Both the position numbers and the translations under genes were made by a program. Below, in pieces: positions 24,573 through 36,300 of a stretch of DNA of 64,000 nt. The notes under the pieces are model-generated. The model was not told the origin of the DNA, ran no database searches, and was given only the letters and a program-made list of their open reading frames with translations. The DNA lies in contig KV419417.1 of NCBI GenBank assembly GCA_001630475.1, positions 322,174 to 386,173 on the forward strand, given 5' to 3'. Source of the DNA: Sistotremastrum niveocremeum HHB9708 (taxonomy: Eukaryota; Basidiomycota; Agaricomycetes; Sistotremastrales; Sistotremastraceae). Positions within the stretch are counted from its first letter, which is position 1; each line of letters opens with the position of its first letter.

Positions 24573-25811
24573 ATGCATGGTCCTATACCTCCTGAGCTAT
24601 TCAGGCTCGTTACCACGTTTCTCGCGGACGATTGCTCGAAACGGGACCTTGTGAGCCTCTCATGCGTCTGCTCTGCATGGCAAGCAGAAGCAGAGCGCGT
24701 CCTTTGGGAATCAGGCTCATTTGAAATACCTTGTCTAACACTCGACGGCGCAGATTTTCGCGCATTCGAGGCTCTTTGCAAGAAATCCAAATACATCAAA
24801 CATGTATTGGTGCGAGTTTTGGACGAGGCCAACGACGACGACGACGACGTACACGTGACAATGGCGCTGGAGTTTTTGGAGAAAGTGAAGGATCAGCTTG
24901 ATGCCTTGACTTTCCACATCCCAGGGAGACAGTCACCGGACTTAGTGTGCAGGATCCTCGACTCCTGGACTTTCAGTCACTTGCACCAGCTGCAAATAAT
25001 CTGTCGTCCGGAAGGATGTACGTCTGATGAATATGCTGAAGAGCTCTGCTCTTTCATATCACGCCACGAGATCTATGACTTCGGGCTCTTTGACACAGAA
25101 AGCGCATCCACTATGGAGATGTTGGCTGAGGATGACGACTTCGTCACCGACCTCGCGGTCTTGAGGACAACCGTGGCAGCAGCGTTTCAGATTTTACCCT
25201 TCACTCCCAACCTCGAGCAACTGTCCATCGAGAGGTCTTGGGACGAAGAAGCGGAGGTTCCAGAAGGGTTGGTTATGCCCCCACTGGCACTTGATAGCCT
25301 CCGAGTGCTCTGTTTGCCGGACGATAACAGAGCAGCTCTTTCAGACGTGTTGATTCGTCCCGAAAGTTTACCAAACCTCGAGGAAGTTTACAACTGGCGG
25401 TTGACAAGACGACTCGGAGTACGCTGCTTCACTTTTACTCAGTTAACACTTAACAGACTGACAATGAGCATACAGAACAAGCCACATTCCGCACTCGACG
25501 CTTATCTCAAGGATCGTTTTAACTTCCCCTCACTCAAAATTCTTACCGGGTGCGTTCTAGCCCGCGGGATAAGCGCGGACCACGTACGCGGCATCCTCGA
25601 GGCTATTAAACGGCGATGCCCGACTCTCGAAAGCATAGAGCTGACGTGGTCTGGCGATCCTTCGTCTTGGGTCGAGGGAGCATACGACGAAAATGGTCAA
25701 TTCAAGACGACCGTTCATGAAAGAAGAGGCCCGCCCTTCCTTCTGGCTGGGGCAGTCAACAGAATATATGACGAAACGGGAGACGAAAGCGAGTACGATT
25801 CGGATCAATGA
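24573..25811 (+). CDS. F-box protein, array member 4
   Basis: Exons 24573-25418 and 25476-25811 give 393 residues; exon 2 is exactly the same length (336 nt) as in member 1. F-box at residues ~3-50 (GPIPPELFRLVTTFL, LVSLSCVCSAWQAEAERVLW), then a leucine-patterned body with an Asp run (NDDDDDV) and a C-terminus LESIELTWSGDPSSWVEG followed by an acidic tail. The 57 nt intron is stop-free and a multiple of three, as in member 1, so unspliced mRNA would also be readable. Likely Skp1-binding adaptor of unknown target. It is about as diverged from members 1 and 5 as they are from each other, judged by eye. Confidence 0.87.
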   Translation: MHGPIPPELFRLVTTFLADDCSKRDLVSLSCVCSAWQAEAERVLWESGSFEIPCLTLDGADFRAFEALCKKSKYIKHVLVRVLDEANDDDDDVHVTMALEFLEKVKDQLDALTFHIPGRQSPDLVCRILDSWTFSHLHQLQIICRPEGCTSDEYAEELCSFISRHEIYDFGLFDTESASTMEMLAEDDDFVTDLAVLRTTVAAAFQILPFTPNLEQLSIERSWDEEAEVPEGLVMPPLALDSLRVLCLPDDNRAALSDVLIRPESLPNLEEVYNWRLTRRLGVRCFTFTQLTLNRLTMSIQNKPHSALDAYLKDRFNFPSLKILTGCVLARGISADHVRGILEAIKRRCPTLESIELTWSGDPSSWVEGAYDENGQFKTTVHERRGPPFLLAGAVNRIYDETGDESEYDSDQ

Positions 25812-26605
25812 TTCGCACCATCAGGATCCCCAATTTTTTCAAGTTTTATGGTACAATTTCTCTGGTCCCTACGATAATGCTATGGCTGAATTTGATGAGG
25901 CACAGGCTTCAATTGACCTCTGCGATGTATATACAGATTCACGTAGGTTTGGGAGATCCTGAACAGTGAAAACTCGAAAGCTAACATCAGACCTCACAGT
26001 ATCTTTTATTGGACAACAATTCCGCTGCCCCCCAATCTGGTCTTACTGTTCGACCGGTGCCTTGTGGCTATCATGTACTCGGTACGCCTTGTACCGAGTA
26101 CATTCAACTCTTTGTTGTCTACCGACTGCTTCAAAGGGACGAGACCAATTAGTTGGAGCGAGACAACCTACAGCCGAACCTGACCTCGACTTATCCTCGA
26201 GGCTTTCAGAATTTCTCTCAGTGAACGCTTTACGAGGTGCTGTCCGCGCTGAAGAGATTGGTTTCTGCAACCTGACTGCAAGTCAATCTTGGAATATTAA
26301 TGTTTGGGTTTGTTCCGATTTTGAGAGAGATCAAGTGACTTAAGTCGCGTCTTCGGTGGAAAAGTTGAGGCCAAAGCCATCAGTAAATAGGAAATATACC
26401 CCTTCCATTATCAGTGTAGCAGTTGATATTTGCTAGCTGAGTATCAGATCCCGGTGGTAACTTGACCATTGCGGTAGAGGTCCCGATTGCCGATATCGCT
26501 CAAGCCGCCTGTTGAACGGCGCCATCTGGGTCGTCCTCGTCCCCCATCCCCCCTTGTCCATCTTTCGGTCCATTCGAGTTTCAAATCTTGCTGAGATAAC
26601 GTTGG
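25812..26605. other. Intergenic, F-box members 4 and 5
   Basis: 794 bp without a convincing gene. It contains the palindrome listed separately and the promoter of member 5. Confidence 0.45.
26073..26103. repeat. Perfect 13 bp-arm palindrome with 5 nt loop
   Basis: Arms 26073-26085 and 26091-26103 are exact reverse complements (ATGTACTCGGTAC and its complement) around the spacer GCCTT. It would form a strong hairpin in RNA or a dyad protein-binding site in DNA. It lies ~500 bp upstream of F-box member 5 and ~265 bp downstream of member 4. Confidence 0.8.
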
Positions 26606-27845
26606 ATGTCTCACACCATTCCCATCGAGCTCTACCGAAACATTGCGGACTGCCTCAGTGAAGACTCTCGGAACCGCGATCTCATCAGCCTGGCATGTGC
26701 CTCACGAACATGGCAAACTGAAGCCGAACGCATCCTCTGGACCAACTGCCAGATTGATATTCCAGACCATATTCATGCTCGCGATTTGGACGTCATTTTC
26801 GAAAGATTCGAACCCCACATCGAGAACCTCACGATATACGTTTGGGATTCCAATGGAGACATCGGGGATGGAAGATTGGACGACATGCAGATTGCATTCT
26901 TGCAGGACTTGAGTCCTCGGATAAAGAGGCTGACGGTCCATATCAGGACAGCTCTTCCTTGTGCTATCCCAAGGGAACTTTTCGAACTCACTATCTTTGA
27001 TTTTGCTGTACTGGAGACCTTCCAGATGACCGGTTCTCCTCGAGGAAACGAATTTGGATTTTACAGGGCTATCCCCGCTTTCCTGAACCGCCATCCAGTC
27101 AAAGAGCTGGCTTTATACGATCAGGAGGGCGAAGAGGTGTTGGGGTCATTCGAAGACGATGGACCAGAGTTCGCTCGGAAATTAGAGGTGTTGCGGACTA
27201 CCGCCGCAGGTGCTCTTGTTGCTGTCCCACACGTTCCTAATCTACAGAAGTTGGTCGTCGGCATGCATTCTGAGGATATCAGCGGGGATACAACGGGGAC
27301 TTGGCTCATGTCACCCCTTGACAAGTTGCGAGTGCTTTGTCTGCCTGAAGAAGGCGATGAACGTCTGGCGAGAAATTTCGCAGATCCTGAGTGCCTCCCA
27401 CAACTGGAAGAGCTGCACAACATGCGCTTCGGGGAACTGTTCTGGGTACGTTGTTCCTTTTTTGTTCAAGGAAGGGGATATTGATGGACGGTCATGATGA
27501 CAGGTGGAATCTCAGCAAAGGATTACACAATATCTTCAAACCCGCTTCTCCTTCCCTTTACTCCGGATCCTGACCACTTCCCTCGTCGCCCGCTCCCTGA
27601 GCGCATATGACGCCCGCCTAGTCTTCACCGCGATTCGAGCCTCGTGCCCAAACCTCCAATACCTCGAACTCACATCCACTGGGGATAGGTTCTGCTGGGC
27701 AGAAGCAACTTTGAGGATTGATGGTGACCTGCATATCGTTCTCCATAAAACCCGAACACCGCCACTTTCGTCACCGATGGACCTCGAATGGGTGGCAAAC
27801 GAGGCGTTCAAAGAAGATGATGACGATGATATGGACATGATCTGA
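26606..27845 (+). CDS. F-box protein, array member 5
   Basis: Exons 26606-27445 and 27504-27845 give 393 residues. F-box: SHTIPIELYRNIADCLSED, LISLACASRTWQTEAERILW. The body includes LEVLRTTAAGALVAVPHVPN, LRVLCLPEEGDE and LPQLEELHNMRFG, then after the conserved-position intron LLRILTTSLVARSLSAYDA and LQYLELTSTGDRFCWAEA, ending in an acidic tail EDDDDDMDMI. Closest by eye to members 1 and 3. Its 58 nt intron contains an in-frame stop, unlike members 1 and 4. Confidence 0.88.
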
Positions 27846-28074
27846 GGATCTGAGGGCGTAGTTGCCTGTCAGAATCTATTCACGTTCCTACCCGCAGGAC
27901 TCACGATCACTCGCAGAGTCTCTGGCAATTTGTTGCCTTGTCCTTGACCTCCGGTCCCACTTGAGCAACCTTTTCGGCGGCTTATCTCACTCTGGGATTG
28001 ATGGTGGTCGTTGCTGCTCGCAGAGACTGCGACAAGAACACTCAATAGGTCTGAAGAGGGTCTGGAGGAGTGGC

Positions 28075-28312
28075 GATAAGAAGGAGAAGGCCATGCGGTT
28101 GACTCACGACGCGATACCTGGACAATCGACGTCTCGGAAACAGCGTGCAGGTCCCTGATCGAGATCGGAATCAAAAGTCTTATGTCAGCGACGTCATTTG
28201 GCCTTCGCTTGGCCCTGAGCGTGAGATAAGGATGCCTCGAGTTATAGCTCTTATCAGTCTCTATATGGCTATCTTCTTCAAATGAGTAACATGATTCGTG
28301 AAGCTCTTATCA
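28075..28312 (+). promoter_or_regulatory. GATA-site cluster upstream of permease
   Basis: GATAAG occurs at 28075-28080 and 28225-28230, and its reverse complement CTTATC at 28250 and 28306, the latter two inside the repeated word AGCTCTTATCAG. In fungi, GATA factors (AreA/NIT2 type) acting at such sites control nitrogen permease genes. Regulation by nitrogen source is therefore likely but inferred. Confidence 0.5.
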
Positions 28313-28441
28313 GGGATTCGATTTCCCACCGCCCCGAGGTTGTCCTTGACGAGCCCCACCACCACTAATATTCTACCGCTCACTTAAGTTAGCTAACCTC
28401 ATCGACTCCTGCCGTTGAAACTTGGTCTTTTCTTCCAGAAA

Positions 28442-30951
28442 ATGCACGAGAAGAACATCAATGACATTGATACCGAGAACAGACACGATGATGAAGTATT
28501 GAGAAGTCTGGGGATCAAACGAGAATTGAGGAAAGAGTTCACCAAGTTTTCTACTCTGAGTTTCGCCATGGGCATCCTTGGGTGGGCGCATCGCTTTGCT
28601 TTGACAACGATTGGCCAACATAGTGTGTTAGATGTTCAGCGAGCATAGCATCGACGTTCAATACCCCCATTTTGCTTGGTGGTCCGGGAAGTGCGGTTTA
28701 TGCATGGTTGCTTGGGTCCGTTGGATGTATGGCCATTGCTGCTTCTGTTGCCGGCGAGTTTCTCCTACATCGTATTGAGATAAATCCTCTTGACGCGAAA
28801 CGTCCTCCAGAGCTCGTATCAGCTTATCCAACGGTGAGTGCGAATATCTGACTCCCTATTCGGTCCCGATCAACAGGGTCCTAGGCGGGCGGCATCTATA
28901 CGTCCACTGGTTTCGTCGTTCCGCCCGAGTACAGGAGCAGTGTAACGTTCGTAACAGCATGGTAAAGACTGCATTCCGTATCCTCTATTGCCCCAAGCTG
29001 AGTGACAAATTGAAGGATGACCGTTGTCGGACAATTAGCCACTCCCTCCTCGGTTAACTTCGCGCTTGCTCAAATGATATTTGCTGCCGTGACCATTGCC
29101 ACGGATGGGACGTTCGTGGCATCGACCGGACAAATTCTTGGTCTTTACGTGGGACTGAATGTGGGTATCGGAATTGTGAACTCGTTGCCTACGAAGGCTT
29201 TACATCGAATTGCAACTTCTTACGGTAGGCGTCTTTTCCCCCCTATAACAGGAAGGTTATTGATGCGCCGGCCTAGTCGTGATTAATGTGCTTACTACTC
29301 TGGCTGTCATCATTGCCGTTCCTGCTGGAGGGGCTGGTAATCTTGCGAGCCATAAATTCGTGTGGGGATCGGTAAGGAACCAAGTCCCTCATCGGGTCGC
29401 CTGCTTTGCTGAAGGCACGCGTAAGATCATAGATAATTCTGGTTGGAATAGTCGAGGTTTTGCCTTTCTTCTCGGTTTGTTGAGCGTTCAATGGGTCATG
29501 GTGCGCGTCCTGTCCTCTGTCGGAATAACTTAAGCCAATGAGGTTACCTAGACCGATTACGATGGAGCTGCTCGTAGGTCATCTTCAGGTGGAGAATAGC
29601 TTTGAGCTAAGACGATGATCAGATCTTTCCGAAGAAGTCAAGAATGCAGCGATCACTACACCTGTTTCAATCGTCTCCGCCGTTTTCTTAACTGCTATCC
29701 TGGGATTCTTCGTCAATGTCTCCCTCTGTTATGGAATCAGGGATTTGAGTACCATGCCCGGTCCTACGGGACTCGCTTTCGCTCAAGTAAGACTTCACCG
29801 TCATGTCCCTGAGATTGAACTCGAAAGTAGTATGAGTAGATTCTGTGGGATAACCTCGGGAAGCGGGGTGCTCTCGCGTTATGGTCGTTTGTGATCATTC
29901 TGCAAACTATGACGGGTGCGACGTGTCAGTTGGCATGTATACGAAGTGCGTAGTTGCATCTTACCTTTGAAATGACATGGTTCATGTTTTCGCAGGCATC
30001 TATGCTATCTCTCGAGACGTATGATTTTCCGGATCTTCTGCTGGTAGTATTGATGTCCTTGACGCCTGGTAACAGAATGCGCTTCCCGACAAGAAGATAC
30101 TGTCTCGCGTATGGTCAAAAACGCAGACACCGGTGAACGCTGTCATATTTACCGTGATAATTTCTGCATTGTTCGGATTACTGTTCCTTGCGTCCATTGT
30201 CGCGGTAGGTCCACTCCCAGGCTTCTTGCTATATGGTACTGAGCGAACACCTAGATCAATGCGGTGTTCAGGTATATACTGGCTCTGACTCTGTCGAGTG
30301 GTCCTGACCTTTCTAAAGCATCACTGCTGTGGCTCTTGATATTTCATACATCGTATGTCATCGCGATAAATTCCACGCTCCTGCACTGAAGACAGTCAGA
30401 TTCCTGTAGTGTTTAAGTTGTTCATACATTACACGAATCGTCAAGACGTCAAGTTCAAGCCAGGACCTTTCAACATGGGCCGTTGGGGATACTTTGTCAA
30501 TATCTATGCACTCGCCTGGTAAGCTAGTTTCTCGACTCGCATAGGAAGAAACCACTCACCGCGTACAGGACGCTACTTGAAACAGGGTTTGTCACTCGAC
30601 ATTGCAGACTATCTTTGCTCAAAATTGATCCCGGATTTTCAGCGTCCTAATCATGCCACAAGTACGTCCCGTCACAGCAGACACGATGAACTACGCAGGA
30701 CCGATCATGGGAGGTGTTTGCGGTGTGTCGTGGTTGTGGTACAAGTTGTATTGGGTAAACTCGTCTTTCAGCCAAGATTTGACAGACGTTGACGAGTGTG
30801 ATAGCATCGGTTCTACACGGGTCCCGGTACGAAGTTGCTCAATACCGACGGTGGTGCGGACAGCTCGAGTGACGTCGACTCTAACGTGGAAGTCGTATCG
30901 ACCGCTGAAGAGGAGAAGGGCCGATTCGGAGAGAAAGATTCGAAGAATTAA
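28442..30951 (+). CDS. GABA/choline-type amino acid permease (APC family)
   Basis: About 18 exons join into one APC-superfamily transporter of the fungal GABA/choline permease group (TC 2.A.3.4). It starts EVLRSLGIKRELRKEFTKFS, then STFNTPILLGGPGSAVYAW, SAYPTAGGIYTSTGFVVPPE, WMTVVGQLATPSSVNFALAQ, MTDYDGAAHLSEEVKNAAI (family MTDYD...HISEEVxNA), CIRSIYAISRDNALP, WSKTQTPVNAV, ALDISYIIPV, FKPGPFNMGRWG and PVTADTMNYA. Some twelve hydrophobic segments are expected, with cytosolic ends. Micro-exons of 23 nt (29996-30018) and 17 nt (30255-30271) are needed. Intron 28754-28810 has a GC donor. The first exon junction near 28575 is the least certain. It imports GABA, polyamine- or amino-acid-like substrates; the exact substrate cannot be read. 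Confidence 0.9.
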
Positions 30952-31734
30952 ATCTGCCAGCCTTACCCTGAACTTGTTAGAATGAATTGTGATTCGGTAC
31001 CTTGGCTTTTCCGTTCTCAAACTCTGGGGTTACCAGGATATTGAGTGAGAAATGGCGACGACCGAGACACGGAGGCAGTTCAGACGAATCTGATCTATTG
31101 CTCTCGATTCTATCGGCGGAGGGCGTCTCGATGCTAGAGATTCTGATGTATACATGAGATACTGGTCCTCTTGTTCGGGACTTGCGGCGTTTCGCGTCGT
31201 CTTTGAGAAGCAGGTCAGTTGCGAAAGAAGCGGTGGGCGACTTGTGCCTAAGAGTTTTTTCGCCTTTAGTTGTTACCGGTAAACAGTGTAGCTAAAATGC
31301 ATATAAAGTGATTCAATCCAGAAAGCAGAAACGCTTCAGTACTCTGTACAAGTCCCTCTTCAAATGGAGGTTCAGCTCACCGGAAACGCCTAAGTTCCGT
31401 GGAAGAATTTACTGGATATCCAAGGACGCGGCCTGGAGTAGAGCTACTCCCGCCACTGAACAGAATACAGTAATGGAATGTGTGTGTCAACCAGGGACTG
31501 ACTTCGAGACTTCCTAGGAACCATCATCACAGAATCAGGGAATGAGAAGACTTATATTCCTACACGCTGCCGATGGATGCCACCGACTCGGTTCTCGCTC
31601 GTTTGTTTTGGGTTGAGCTCAGAGTTGGAAGAGAGTCGACAAGCTCCTCCGAGTCGGACGACGCGCCTTCGGATGGTTCCGAAATCCGACCGTCAAAGCC
31701 TTTTGGTGCATCTTCTGGGCCGCATTTACAGAAC
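30952..31734. other. Intergenic, permease / tRNA
   Basis: 783 bp. The minus strand from ~31735 to 31560 reads as an open, Ser/Glu-rich tail (EPSEGASSDSEELVDSL), which may be chance. No gene supported. Confidence 0.4.
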
Positions 31735-31838
31735 GGGCGCGTGGCGCAGTTGGTAGCGCGCATGCTTAGCAGTAACTCGACCGTGGGAACGTGATTACGT
31801 AATGCATGAGGGCCCCGGATCGAGCCCGGGCGTGTCCA
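31735..31838 (+). tRNA. tRNA-Ala(AGC) with 31 nt intron
   Basis: Acceptor stem GGGCGCG (31735-31741) pairs with CGTGTCC (31831-31837) including two G-U pairs; discriminator A at 31838. D arm GCGC-AGTTGGTA-GCGC. Anticodon stem CATGC / GCATG with loop TTAGCA then T: anticodon AGC. A 31 nt intron sits at the canonical site after position 37. T arm CCCGG-ATCGAGC-CCGGG. The mature body closely resembles yeast tRNA-Ala(AGC) (GGCG...TCGGTAGCGCGC). No CCA is encoded, as expected. Confidence 0.93.
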
Positions 31839-31844
31839 TTTTTT
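31839..31844 (+). terminator. RNA polymerase III T-run terminator
   Basis: Six T residues directly after the tRNA, the standard Pol III stop. Confidence 0.85.
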
Positions 31845-32206
31845 AGTGATCCAGCGATTCAATTACCATGATACATTATTTTTGATTCGAAGCTTGCGGA
31901 CGAGCGACGAAGAATAACTGTATCACACATATATACACACCTCTTGTCGTACAAATCCTATTTGTACTCAATTATGTAGACTACAATCATAACAAATGGC
32001 AATTTGGAGGCAAAGCAGCTGAACGAATTTTCATATCAAACAGAGGGGGAATACATAAGGTCTCAAAACCTGACAATCTGACGAAAGGACGAGGGGAAAC
32101 GTTAGGCACAGCGTATATGAGCATGTGCAGACACAGAGCGAAACACGTATCCGGTTGAATTACCATTGGGGAACGGGAAATGAAGGAAGTTGCGTTTTTT
32201 TTTTTT
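31845..32206. other. Intergenic, tRNA / unrecognised gene
   Basis: 362 bp, AT-rich, with a T12 run near 32195. No gene seen. Confidence 0.5.
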
Positions 32207-33178
32207 CTAATAGCGTCTGATGGCGGTATGCTCGGCGAGCACTGTGACAAAAAGGTCAAACCATTATCAAGAGCGAGGATGTGAGGCTCACTCACAAGCA
32301 TTTAACTCTTCGCTCAACTCCTCATACAAAGCTCCGCGTATCAAGAGGAGTGAGCCCACTTGCTCTCCGTGATTATTGATTGTGAAGCGATTGATATTCC
32401 GCACATGGGTCCCGAACAAACGACGGAGAGCAGTCCGTTTCCGTCTACCTGAGAGCCCTGTCTAGGGAGTATTAGTAGGAAACGAGGAGACGGGATAAGA
32501 GAGCGAAAAAACCTGGCATATAACTTGTGCCTGCTCTCGAACAAAATCTACCGAAAATTCCACCACCGGGTGACAGTGCCACGCATTTTCTGCCTGTATC
32601 CACGCTCCTTGTCCTATTTGGCGTTGAATGTCAACGAACGCGATGAAACGATCACGGAGTAAGGTTTGGTGCGCGCTGAGAGCTGGTAGGGGGGCCAGCG
32701 CGATTGCGTTGTGCATATCTTCAAAACCGATCTCACCACCTTCAAATGCGATATGATTCATAATGTCAAACGTGTAATTCATGAAGGCTGGCTGAAATAC
32801 GACACCGTCTAGTTCAACGAGCAGGATCGGCAAAGGCAGCGCTTCAGCAGTAAGGCTCTCGACCTCTTCAAAAAGAGACGGCCCATCTGGTGTTCCGACC
32901 ATGGAGTGTTGGATGGTCGTCTTGATGAGACACGCGTCGCGGCGCTTCCGCCCAGGCGCGACACTGACGCGACCCACAAAACACGCGCAGGGACTCAGTG
33001 TGTACAATATCTGCGCTACAGCTACACATAACGGATCTAATACTGCCCACGACTTGAAGAAAGATGAGGAGACTGGACTACACTGAGACAAGGAAAGACA
33101 GCAAATTAGTGGCATTATTACTGTAAAGGATGCGGACTGAAGACAGATTTCGACGTAACCATGACGTGACGGGAACAC
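32207..33178 (-). CDS. Unrecognised conserved-looking protein
   Basis: At least three exons: up to 33178-32513, then 32461-32296 and 32241-32207, with clean introns and matching phase. The body (PILLVELDGVVFQPAFMNYT, then GGEIGFEDMHNAIALAPLPA, LLRDRFIAFVDIQRQIGQGA, HPVVEFSVDFVREQAQVICQ) reads like an ordinary globular protein. The end is basic, TGLSGRRKRTALRRLFGTHV, then NNHGEQVGSLLLIRGALYEE. I do not recognise the family. Start uncertain: the frame opens at 33178, but the Met at 32902 (MVGTPDGPSLF) is an equally good candidate. The N-terminal cysteine-containing part (VAQILYTLSPCACFVGRV) could form a membrane segment if the long form is used. Confidence 0.55.
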
Positions 33179-33327
33179 TACTCATTGATTTATTTGACGG
33201 TGGCATTATAATGTACATCTTGGCATCGATCATGAGTGTACTGATGGTAACCAGGTCCGACGTTCACAAGAAGAGAGAAACATGAAAGGCTATGAGAGAA
33301 AACAGCTATCCGGCGTATCAAGAGTGT

Positions 33328-36300
33328 CTATTGCAGATTCTCGGCTAGTTCCTCTGCAATTTTGACACCTTTGATGAGTCGGGCTAACTCATGGGGAGCA
33401 TCAATATATTTCTGAAATCAGGTACTCCAGTCAGAGAGCGTTGGGCGAGGGAGCCATCGGCACATACCTGTTCGGCCCATTCGAGAATTTGTTCCTTGAA
33501 TGCCAGAGCACGGTCGACTAGCGCCCTCTGCTTAGATTTCTTGTTTGCAGTGTGCTTCTTCTTGGCTTGTGTTGATGGTCTCTTTGTCTCTGTTACCTCT
33601 TTCATAGAAGCCGCGTATTCTTCATACAACAGCCGGTTCTCAGCCGCATTCTTGCACTCCTTAGTTGCATGATTGGTAGCGTCCATCATATTAGTAAAAG
33701 ACCTAGGGACAAGTCAGGCGACAAACGAGAATTTCTAAAGCAATAACGTACACTGGGCGCCCATCCTGTTGACATCCTACGGGACAAATATAGTTGTAAC
33801 GATTCTTCTTCTTTGTTGGAACCGTCATTTGGTCTTCATACGCGCGCCAAGGGTGATGCATACGGCTAAGAAAACATAAGGCAACACTGACGTCTGAGAA
33901 GGAAGCCACTCACCGCATGTGTTCTTTTAGCCCACTATAGCTTGGTTTGGTCGCATTGCATTTGTCACAGGTATAAACTGCCCTCCCCTGGTCATTCTAG
34001 GCCAGAAAGTCAATGAAGAGACGCAGGTAACGATATTCGCTCATACATGGGATAGGAATTTCGTTGAATTGGTCCACTCCAGATGAGGAGCAGCCAGCGC
34101 TTGTATATAATATATTTTGAACAGGACGGGGTCGATGTCGTAAATGTCGTCTTCGGCGGCGTCCAGGGCAGCGTTGGTCTCTGGATCAAGACCATCGTGG
34201 ATATCCGCGGCGAAGATTCCGGTATCGTCCTCTTCAATTTCCTGGCACAACTGGCGGTGGGGGTCCACCTTGCTGAGGAACAGGTTGCCCAAACTATTGT
34301 ACTCTTGAAGTGCTTCTTGCTCCTCGGTAAGATCTTCAGCGGAATCGGGTTCTTCTATACAAAGGTAATGTCACCATGTATTGACGTAGGCAGAGACGAG
34401 GTCATACCATTAGCAACTTTGCGTTTCGCAACGTCGCGAACAATCCCGGCAACATATGTGGAAGGGGCCGACATTTCGGCGATAGCGTCATCACGAGCAT
34501 CCATTGTGTGCAGTCGATCAGGCTTGATTTCGGCTTGTTGGTTGGCGACTTTCGTTTCTAACACACGTGTGGCTTGGCGTGTGAGATGCCTGCGAGTTTC
34601 CCTGGCAGTCTTCTCGGCGATATTGACTTCATCCTTTAACTAAACAGGATCAGGCTGTAAGCTGGCGGCTAGGCAAATGGTACTTACTTGGTTCATTGCT
34701 TCAACGGACCATTGTGGCACGTACTTCTGTGGATTGTTATAGATGATATTGAGTCGGCGAGTGTTGAACTCCTTCATGTCGGGTTTAGGCTTGACCATCA
34801 TCTTGATGCTCTCCCAAGCGACGTCCCGCCGATACAAAGCATCTTGCAGAGCCGGAGTTTTCTCGATTTCCTCTCGACGGGCAGGGCCGAGTTGCACTTT
34901 TCCGTTCACGGCCAAGCAATGATCTTCTTCGTGCTCGCCCTGGTCACATGCATCTTCAGGAGCTTCGTTGCGAGTGTTGGTCGGTTCTTGCAACCGCTTT
35001 TGGATCTCGTTGCGGCGAATGATCAGCTGGACGGCGGCGCGAGCTTTGTTCTCTTCTGCCATGATTTCCTAACGAACTTGTTAAATCTTCACAACGTGTT
35101 TGAGGCAGGGGCTCAACGTACCGCTGCCCGAGGATTCAATGGTGCCACTTCTCCAGTCCGCACCCCGACCGTATTATAATTCTCTGCTCCCTTTGAATAA
35201 AAGGTATCAAAAGTTCGGCTTTGGTTCATATGTGCAAGGAGAAACGCGCCGCTCTCTCGGGAGTCCAAGATCCCCATCTGAGTGTTATACGAATGAGTCT
35301 AACTGACCACAGAAGCCGCACAAGGAAACGTTACCTCGTTACCAAATCCGCGTCTGAATGCGGCGACACCAGCACGGGGCAGACCACAGTCCATAGCGCG
35401 CCGCGCAATGCTGGCAGACATTTGGGATGCGGACTGCGGACGCATTGGGAGAAGTATCTCCCGACCTCCAGAGCTGAACCGCGGCAATCTGGGCAAAGTT
35501 AGCACGATTAGATCTTCTAGATACAGAGCGTGAAGCTTACAGTGGTTCTTCAAGGCACTCGGGCCTTATGAGTATCTCCGTACTCTCGTCTGTCCAGAGT
35601 TCTTCGAGGGTCTGTATCTGCCGCGTGAGACGATGCTCGGTTTCACTTACTTGGATGACTTGCCTTATAATACAAAACACCTCGCCCCAAGAGATACTTC
35701 AATACGTATATGTTGGCATCAAATTGAACGTTGTGCGCCTTTTCAGGACTGATGAGAGCGAAAACTACTTGTTTCCCGTTACAATCGTTATACGCCTAGA
35801 TTGAATGTAAGAACTGTGCATGCGCATATAGTATCACAGAGTCATACCTTGAAATTGCGGATATCGAGAGCGCTTCTGAAGCACATACGTTTGAGGCGTG
35901 TTATCTTCAAGTGCTTGAGCTTGAAGAACTGCTCATATCATGAGCAAGCTAACAACCTGATACATCGTCGAACTGACCTTTTGCTCCTTCTCATAGTCCG
36001 GGTGGCTGGGGTTCAGCGAACCGGGACGCATGCCAGTGTACATGCAGATTGCGATACTGGCATCGACGGCGCTCACATGCAATGCCGTCGCTGGGGATCG
36101 AACCGCCTGTTGATGCCCATATTCGAACATGAGGGCTGCTTCCTGACGTCCAAACCACTGCACCGGGTTCCTACAGCGATCCAGATTGCGGGTTTTGATT
36201 ACTGCAGATAAATTAGCGTCGAATGGTACGGCAACACTGCAAGGTTGACTGGACGTACAAGAATGGACCTCCTTGTTCATCTTCGTATAGAGGCCTTTGG

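Noticed and set aside
30672-30692. Extra intron after MPQ in the permease (GTACGT to CAG)
   Set aside because: It would be ~20 nt, too short to splice, and the unspliced frame reads the family motif PVTADTMNYA.
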